Assembly: GCF_019774615.1 (NCBI RefSeq)
Contig: NZ_CP081496.1
Location: forward strand, 2,356,001 to 2,420,000
DNA from: Streptomyces sp. BHT-5-2
GTDB lineage: Bacteria; Actinomycetota; Actinomycetes; Streptomycetales; Streptomycetaceae
Length of the DNA: 64,000 bases
Reading direction: 5' to 3'
In this document: positions 59,395-64,000 of the stretch, in pieces
Layout: each line of letters opens with the position of its first letter
Numbering within the stretch: position 1 is the stretch's first letter
Program-made: the position numbers and the translations under genes
Notes under the pieces: generated by a model
What the model was told of the DNA's origin: nothing
The model's input: the letters and a program-made list of their open reading frames with translations, nothing else
Database searches by the model: none

Positions 59395-60369
59395 GTGTTC
59401 GCTGCAGAACGTCGCCAATTGATCCTAGAAATGGTGCGCGCAAACGGAGCGGTTTCGCTCCGTGAGCTCGCCCGCGTCGTCCAGACCTCCGAAGTGACCG
59501 TACGGCGCGACGTGCGGGCGCTGGAGGCAGAGGGACTGCTCGACCGCCGGCACGGCGGTGCGGTCCTACCAGGAGGTTTCACCCGGGAGTCCGGCTTCCC
59601 GCAGAAGTCCCACCTCGCCACTGCCGAGAAGACGGCGATCGCCGATCTCGCGGCCGGCTTCGTCGAGGAGGGCGAGGCCATCGTGGTCGGCGCCGGGACC
59701 ACCACCCAGGAGCTGGCCCGCCGGCTCGCCCGCGTCCCCGGCCTGACCGTCGTCACCAACTCCCTCCTCGTCGCCCAGGCCCTGGCCCACGCCAACCGCG
59801 TGGAGGTGGTGATGACCGGCGGGACCCTGCGCGGCTCCAACTACGCGCTGGTCGGCAGCGGTGCCGAACAGTCCCTCCAGGGGCTGCGGGTCTCCCGCGC
59901 CTTCCTGTCGGGCAGCGGTCTGACCGCCGAGCGCGGGCTCTCCACCTCCAACATGCTCTCCGCCAGCGTCGACCGGGCACTGGTGCAGGCCGCGGGGGAG
60001 GTGGTGGTGCTCGCCGACCACACCAAGCTCGGCTCCGACACCATGTTCCAGACCGTGCCGACGGACGTCATCACCCGGCTCGTGACCGACGAGCCGCCCG
60101 CCCACGACGACCGGGCCGCCACCGAGTTGCAGGCACTGGCCGACCAGGGCGTCCAGATCGCCGTCGCCAGCGGCTCGCTCACCGGAGCGGCACCGGCCCA
60201 GCCGGGCATGGACGCCGCCCCGCCGGAACGCCGGAACCCGCGGCGGGACGTGCCGCTGCCGGGCCAGCGCCGCAGCCACCCGGGCGCCGCGCCCGGGGCC
60301 CCGCAGCTGCGTTCGGCGGGCACCCTCGGGGACGGCCGGGTGGCCGACCTGGCGCCGCGGCGCCGATAG
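59395..60369 (+). CDS. DeoR-family transcriptional regulator
   Basis: 324 residues. N-terminal HTH: ERRQLILEMVRANGAVSLRELARVVQTSEVTVRRDVRALEAEGLLDRRHGGAVL. Sugar-phosphate-sensing domain: EGEAIVVGAGTTTQELARRL, LTVVTNSLLVAQAL and VVLADHTKLG. A Pro/Arg-rich tail of about 60 residues follows. GTG 59395 is 7 nt after TACTGT, so the mRNA may be leaderless. It lies 2.4 kb from the purine phosphorylase gene and is a local candidate to sense (deoxy)ribose phosphates, but no copy of the CTACGCGCGTAG palindrome precedes it. Confidence 0.88.
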   Translation: MFAAERRQLILEMVRANGAVSLRELARVVQTSEVTVRRDVRALEAEGLLDRRHGGAVLPGGFTRESGFPQKSHLATAEKTAIADLAAGFVEEGEAIVVGAGTTTQELARRLARVPGLTVVTNSLLVAQALAHANRVEVVMTGGTLRGSNYALVGSGAEQSLQGLRVSRAFLSGSGLTAERGLSTSNMLSASVDRALVQAAGEVVVLADHTKLGSDTMFQTVPTDVITRLVTDEPPAHDDRAATELQALADQGVQIAVASGSLTGAAPAQPGMDAAPPERRNPRRDVPLPGQRRSHPGAAPGAPQLRSAGTLGDGRVADLAPRRR

Positions 60370-60470
60370 GGCCGGTGTCGCGGGCGCCGACGGGCCGGAA
60401 CGTCCGGCCCGGTGCCGCCCGCACCGGCGACCGGCGCGGTCCGCCCGGCCCGCCGGTCGCCGGGCGGCTC

Positions 60471-61133
60471 CTACGCCCCCGCCGCCCGGTCCGCCGGGTC
60501 CGGCTTCAGCCCGCGCAGCGTCAGCGTCAGCAGCCGGTCGGCCAGCTCCGGATCGTCCGGGGACTCCTCGGCGGCCAGCGCGATGCCGTTGGTGAGCTGG
60601 AGCAGATCGCCGATGACGACGCCCCGGCGCACCGCCCCGGCCTGCTGGGCCCGGGTCAGCAGCGCGGCCCCGGCCTCGCCCAGCGGGACGCGGCACCGTG
60701 CCATCCCCGAGCTCTCGTCCGCCGACGCCGTCATCAGCGCCCGGGACAGGCCCCGGTAGGCGCCCGCGTGGGCGATCAGTGCACGCAGCCAGTCCACCAG
60801 CGCGGTGCACGGCTGCGGGGCGTCGGCCAGCTCCCGGGCGTAGCCGAGCAGCGCCTCCACCTCGCCCTGGAAGACCGCGCCCATCAGGGCGGTGCGGTTG
60901 GGGAAGTGGCGGTAGAGGGTGCCGATGCCGACGCCGGCCCGGCGCGCGATGTCCTCCAGCGAGGTGTCCGTGCCGTGCTCCGTGAACGCCGTCCGGGCCT
61001 CGGCCAGCAGCCGCTCGTAGTTCCGGCGCGCATCGGCCCGCATGGGGCGCACCGCGGCCGCCCCCGCGGCCTCCGGCTCCGCCGCCGCGGCAGCCCGCCC
61101 CGCCCGCCGCCGCCCTGCCGTGTCGGTAGCCAT
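60471..61133 (-). CDS. TetR-family regulator
   Basis: 220 residues from ATG 61133. A long Ala/Arg-rich leader ([22 protein letters not shown]) precedes the HTH (TSLEDIARRAGVGIGTLYRHFPNRTALMGAVFQGEV), and the C-terminal domain resembles the TetR_C_33-like group (RRGVVIGDLLQLTNGIALAAEES). It is divergent from the membrane esterase gene, with 248 bp between them. The target is unknown; the esterase gene is the obvious candidate. No clear operator palindrome was found. Confidence 0.86.
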   Translation of the reverse strand: MATDTAGRRRAGRAAAAAEPEAAGAAAVRPMRADARRNYERLLAEARTAFTEHGTDTSLEDIARRAGVGIGTLYRHFPNRTALMGAVFQGEVEALLGYARELADAPQPCTALVDWLRALIAHAGAYRGLSRALMTASADESSGMARCRVPLGEAGAALLTRAQQAGAVRRGVVIGDLLQLTNGIALAAEESPDDPELADRLLTLTLRGLKPDPADRAAGA

Positions 61134-61381
61134 CCCGCCGCCCTTTCTCGATCCCGCGTCCAGCATGCCATCGCGGTGCCGGCCGGCGGGCGGGGGCGTG
61201 GCCCCCGGCCTCCGGTGGACGCCCGGCGGCCGGCCGGTGACCGGGTGGCGTACCGGTGCCGTCGGGCCGGCGAACTCCTGGGAAAGGCCGCAACGCCGCC
61301 CTCCCGGCCGTCATCAAACCAGGCGCAAAGGGGCTTCCGGGGTCGTCCGGGAGCCGTCCGGGAACGTCTGGGGAACATCGC

Positions 61382-62566
61382 ATGGGACTGACCAGCCGGC
61401 CGCTGCTGTACGCCGTGATCGCCCTCGCCGTGGCCTGTGTGGGGCTCACCGTCTGGATCTGGCCGCGGTTCTCGGGGCGCGGGCCGCGCGCGGTGCTGGG
61501 GCGGCTCGGCGCGATCGCCGGCACCCAGCTGGCCGTCGTGGCCGCGCTCGGCCTGGTGGTGAACACCAACTTCCAGTTCTACGCCTCCTGGCACGAACTC
61601 CTCGGCCTGTACGACGGGGCGCCCGCCGCCGTCGGCAAGTGGGGCGACGAGGGCACCGCCGGGCCCGCCGGCGACCCGTCGAAGGGACTGGTGCAGGCGT
61701 CCGGACCGGAGGGCCTGGACAAGGTCCACGGGGTGCCCAAGGGCCCGCCGGAGAAGAACGGCAAGGTCGAGACCGTGCGGATCGTCGGCAAGCGCACCCG
61801 GGTCGCCGACGCGGCGTACGTCTACCTGCCGCCGCAGTACTTCCAGAAGCAGTACGCCCGCCAGAGATTCCCCGTCGTCGTCGCGCTCAGCGGCTACCCG
61901 GGCGGGATATTCCTGCTCGGCCAGCACCTGCGGCTGCCGGAGACCGCCGCGAAGCTGGTCCGCAACGGCACCCTCCAGCCGACGGTCATCGTGATGATGC
62001 GGCCCACCATCGCGCCGCCGCGCGACACCGAGTGCGTCGACGTCCCCGGCGGCCCGCAGACCGAGACGTTCTTCGCGCAGGACGTCCCGGACGCCCTCAA
62101 GTCGCACTACCGGGTGGGCCACGACCCGGGCGCCTGGGGCCTGCTCGGCTACTCCTCCGGCGGCAGCTGCGCCCTCCAGCTCGCCATGCGCCACCCGCGC
62201 GCCTACACCGCGGCGGCCGCCCTCTCGCCCGACTACAAGATCTCCACCGACCCCACCACCGGCAACCTCTTCGGCGACGGCAAGGACCGCGGCAAGCGGC
62301 GCGAGGAGCACGACCTGATGTGGCGGCTGGCGCACCTGCCGGCCCCCGACGTCAACGTCCTGATCGGTACCAGCCGCAGCGGCGAGAAGAACTACCCGGC
62401 GGCGCGGGCGTTCCTGGCCGCGGTCCGCCCGCCCATGAAGGCGGACTCGATCGTCCTGGACCACGGCAGCCACAACTTCGCCACCTGGCGGCGCGAACTG
62501 CCCGCCGCGCTCCAGTGGATGAGCCGGACGCTGCTGTTCCCCGAGGAGGTCGTGGGCAAGTCGTAG
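61382..62566 (+). CDS. Membrane-anchored esterase of the antigen-85/esterase D type
   Basis: 394 residues. Two N-terminal membrane segments (LLYAVIALAVACVGLTVWIW and IAGTQLAVVAALGLVV) hold the enzyme outside the membrane. A Gly/Pro/Lys linker leads to the alpha/beta-hydrolase domain: FPVVVALSGYPGGIF, VIVMMRPT, the nucleophile elbow WGLLGYSSGGSCAL (G-Y-S-S-G), and HNFATWRRELPAALQWM with the catalytic His. This is the layout of mycolyltransferase-like esterases found in Streptomyces, which lack mycolic acids, so the substrate is unknown. A strong terminator follows. Confidence 0.88.
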   Translation: MGLTSRPLLYAVIALAVACVGLTVWIWPRFSGRGPRAVLGRLGAIAGTQLAVVAALGLVVNTNFQFYASWHELLGLYDGAPAAVGKWGDEGTAGPAGDPSKGLVQASGPEGLDKVHGVPKGPPEKNGKVETVRIVGKRTRVADAAYVYLPPQYFQKQYARQRFPVVVALSGYPGGIFLLGQHLRLPETAAKLVRNGTLQPTVIVMMRPTIAPPRDTECVDVPGGPQTETFFAQDVPDALKSHYRVGHDPGAWGLLGYSSGGSCALQLAMRHPRAYTAAAALSPDYKISTDPTTGNLFGDGKDRGKRREEHDLMWRLAHLPAPDVNVLIGTSRSGEKNYPAARAFLAAVRPPMKADSIVLDHGSHNFATWRRELPAALQWMSRTLLFPEEVVGKS

Positions 62567-62611
62567 GGCCCGCGCCGGCGGCCGCCGCCGGCGACGAGGA
62601 GAAGGACGGAA

Positions 62612-62656
62612 AAGGGGCGGGCTCCTGGTACGCGGTGTACCGGGAGCCCGCCCCTT
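62612..62656. terminator. Bidirectional terminator
   Basis: AAGGGGCGGGCTCC (62612-62625) pairs perfectly with GGAGCCCGCCCCTT (62643-62656). After one mismatch GGTAC pairs with GTACC around GCGGT. Lies between the convergent esterase and carboxylase genes. Confidence 0.9.
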
Positions 62657-62679
62657 ATGACGACAGGACCCAGGGCCGG

Positions 62680-64000
62680 TCAGTCCTTGATCTCGCAGAT
62701 CACTGCGCCGGAGGTGAGGGCCGCGCCCACCTCGGCGCTCAGGCCCTTGACGGTGCCCGAGCGGTGCGCGTTGATCGGCTGCTCCATCTTCATCGCCTCC
62801 AGGACGACGACCAGTTCGCCCTCGGCGACCTGCTGGCCCTCCTCGACGGCGACCTTGACGATGGTGCCCTGCATCGGGGAGGCCAGGGTGTCGCCGGAGA
62901 CCGTGCTGCCGCTCTTCTTGGTGGCCTTGCGCTTGGGCTTGGCACCCCCGGCCACCGCGGCCCGCGCCAGCGGCATGCCGAGCGACGCCGGCAGCGAGAC
63001 CTCCAGCCGCTTGCCGCCGACCTCGACCACGACGGTCTCGCGGGTGTCCGCCTCGCCCTCCTCGCCGCCGGGTGCGGTGAACGGCGGGATCTCGTTGACG
63101 AACCCGGTCTCGATCCACCGGGTGTGGACGGTGAACGGCTCGGCGGAGCCGGTGAGTTCGGGGGCGAACGCCGGGTCCTTGACGACCGCGCGGTGGAACG
63201 GGATGGCGGTGGCCATGCCCTCCACCTGGAACTCGTTCAGCGCCCGGGCGGCCCGCTGGAGGGCCTGCTCGCGGGTGGCGCCGGTGACGATCAGCTTGGC
63301 CAGCAGGGAGTCCCAGGCCGGGCCGATGACCGAGCCGGCCTCCACGCCCGCGTCCAGGCGGACGCCCGGGCCGGCCGGCGCGTCGAACCTGGTGACCGTG
63401 CCGGGCGCCGGGAGGAAGTTGCGGCCCGGGTCCTCGCCGTTGATGCGGAACTCGAAGGAGTGGCCGCGCACCGCCGGGTCGTCGTAGCCCAGCTCCTCGC
63501 CGTCGGCGATCCGGAACATCTCGCGGACCAGGTCCAGGCCGGTGACCTCCTCGGTGACCGGGTGCTCGACCTGGAGGCGGGTGTTGACCTCCAGGAAGGA
63601 GATGGTGCCGTCCTGGCCGACGAGGAACTCGCAGGTGCCGGCGCCCTCGTAGCCGGCCTCCTTGAGGATGGCCTTCGAGGCGCGGTACAGCTCGGCGTTC
63701 TGCTCCTCGCTCAGGAACGGCGCGGGGGCCTCCTCGACGAGCTTCTGGTGGCGGCGCTGGAGCGAGCAGTCACGGGTGGAGACGACGACCACGTTGCCGT
63801 GCTTGTCGGCCAGGCACTGGGTCTCGACGTGCCGCGGGCGGTCGAGGTAGCGCTCGACGAAGCACTCGCCCCGGCCGAACGCGGCGACCGCCTCGCGGAC
63901 CGCGGAGTCGTAGAGCTCGGGGACCTCTTCCAGGGTGCGGGCGACCTTCAGGCCGCGGCCGCCGCCGCCGAACGCCGCCTTGATCGCGATCGGCAGGCCG
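62680..64000 (-). CDS. accA2: Acyl-CoA carboxylase alpha subunit (biotin carboxylase-BCCP), 3' part
   Basis: The last 440 residues or so of a protein of about 590; the start lies beyond 64000. Biotin carboxylase motifs: [13 protein letters not shown] (ATP-grasp loop), [56 protein letters not shown] and [12 protein letters not shown]. After a linker comes the biotinyl domain with the biotin lysine in [13 protein letters not shown]. It carboxylates biotin for acetyl- and propionyl-CoA carboxylases, giving malonyl- and methylmalonyl-CoA. Streptomyces carry near-identical AccA1/AccA2; the neighbourhood (DeoR, LpdA, purine phosphorylase) matches AccA2 of S. coelicolor as I remember it. Confidence 0.92.
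   Translation of the reverse strand, partial: GLPIAIKAAFGGGGRGLKVARTLEEVPELYDSAVREAVAAFGRGECFVERYLDRPRHVETQCLADKHGNVVVVSTRDCSLQRRHQKLVEEAPAPFLSEEQNAELYRASKAILKEAGYEGAGTCEFLVGQDGTISFLEVNTRLQVEHPVTEEVTGLDLVREMFRIADGEELGYDDPAVRGHSFEFRINGEDPGRNFLPAPGTVTRFDAPAGPGVRLDAGVEAGSVIGPAWDSLLAKLIVTGATREQALQRAARALNEFQVEGMATAIPFHRAVVKDPAFAPELTGSAEPFTVHTRWIETGFVNEIPPFTAPGGEEGEADTRETVVVEVGGKRLEVSLPASLGMPLARAAVAGGAKPKRKATKKSGSTVSGDTLASPMQGTIVKVAVEEGQQVAEGELVVVLEAMKMEQPINAHRSGTVKGLSAEVGAALTSGAVICEIKD

Overview
The window is a very GC-rich actinobacterial chromosome segment, almost certainly from a Streptomyces. Codon third positions are strongly G/C, GTG starts are common, and the gene order matches the conserved core of Streptomyces chromosomes. 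From memory, most of it parallels the S. coelicolor block from about SCO4869 to SCO4921, which includes the afsQ1/afsQ2/sigQ locus. No rRNA, tRNA or CRISPR array was seen.

Layout: (1) 1-6.3 kb: tail of an unrecognised protein, a small lipoprotein, an acyl-CoA mutase large subunit, and a gluconate module (GntR regulator, gluconokinase, GntP permease). (2) 6.3-8.7 kb: an FAD monooxygenase divergent from a TetR repressor, with three copies of one operator between them. (3) 8.7-17.4 kb: a nonulosonic-acid (sialic acid/Kdn-like) glycopolymer cluster: acyltransferase, two polysialyltransferase-like enzymes, a GT2, a DUF6716-like transferase, a cytidylyltransferase-phosphatase fusion and a NeuB synthase. 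(4) 17.5-31.5 kb: an M20 amidohydrolase and a nucleoside import and salvage region (BmpA lipoprotein, ABC ATPase, two permeases, cytidine deaminase, thymidine phosphorylase, adenosine deaminase), interleaved with an MFS/LysR pair. (5) 31.6-38.5 kb: small secreted proteins, PspC and VanZ proteins, and the lipoprotein-afsQ2-afsQ1 operon divergent from sigQ. (6) 38.5-41.9 kb: deoxyribose-phosphate aldolase with two aldehyde dehydrogenases. (7) 42-54.3 kb: an accessory block between deoC and the phosphosugar mutase, holding a serine hydrolase/TetR pair, carbonic anhydrase, a methyltransferase split by a group II intron, a 44-residue peptide gene, several small orphan proteins, an XRE regulator and a broken secretion-type gene. 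(8) 54.4-64 kb: phosphosugar mutase, purine nucleoside phosphorylase, a gamma-glutamylcyclotransferase-like protein, an LpdA-like flavoprotein, DeoR and TetR regulators, a membrane esterase and the 3' part of an acyl-CoA carboxylase alpha subunit.

Two signals stand out. First, the palindrome CTACGCGCGTAG, or a near copy, lies just upstream of five separate nucleoside or deoxynucleoside salvage transcription units (bmpA operon, deoA, add, deoC operon, purine nucleoside phosphorylase). This suggests one undescribed local regulon, and several of these promoters look leaderless. Second, a 2.5-kb group II intron sits in sense orientation exactly inside the SAM-binding motif of a protein-isoaspartate-type methyltransferase. 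Predicted splicing restores the motif in frame, and the methyltransferase follows a tiny Gly/Lys/Asp-rich peptide gene directly, which looks like a minimal RiPP locus of the aspartyl O-methyltransferase type.
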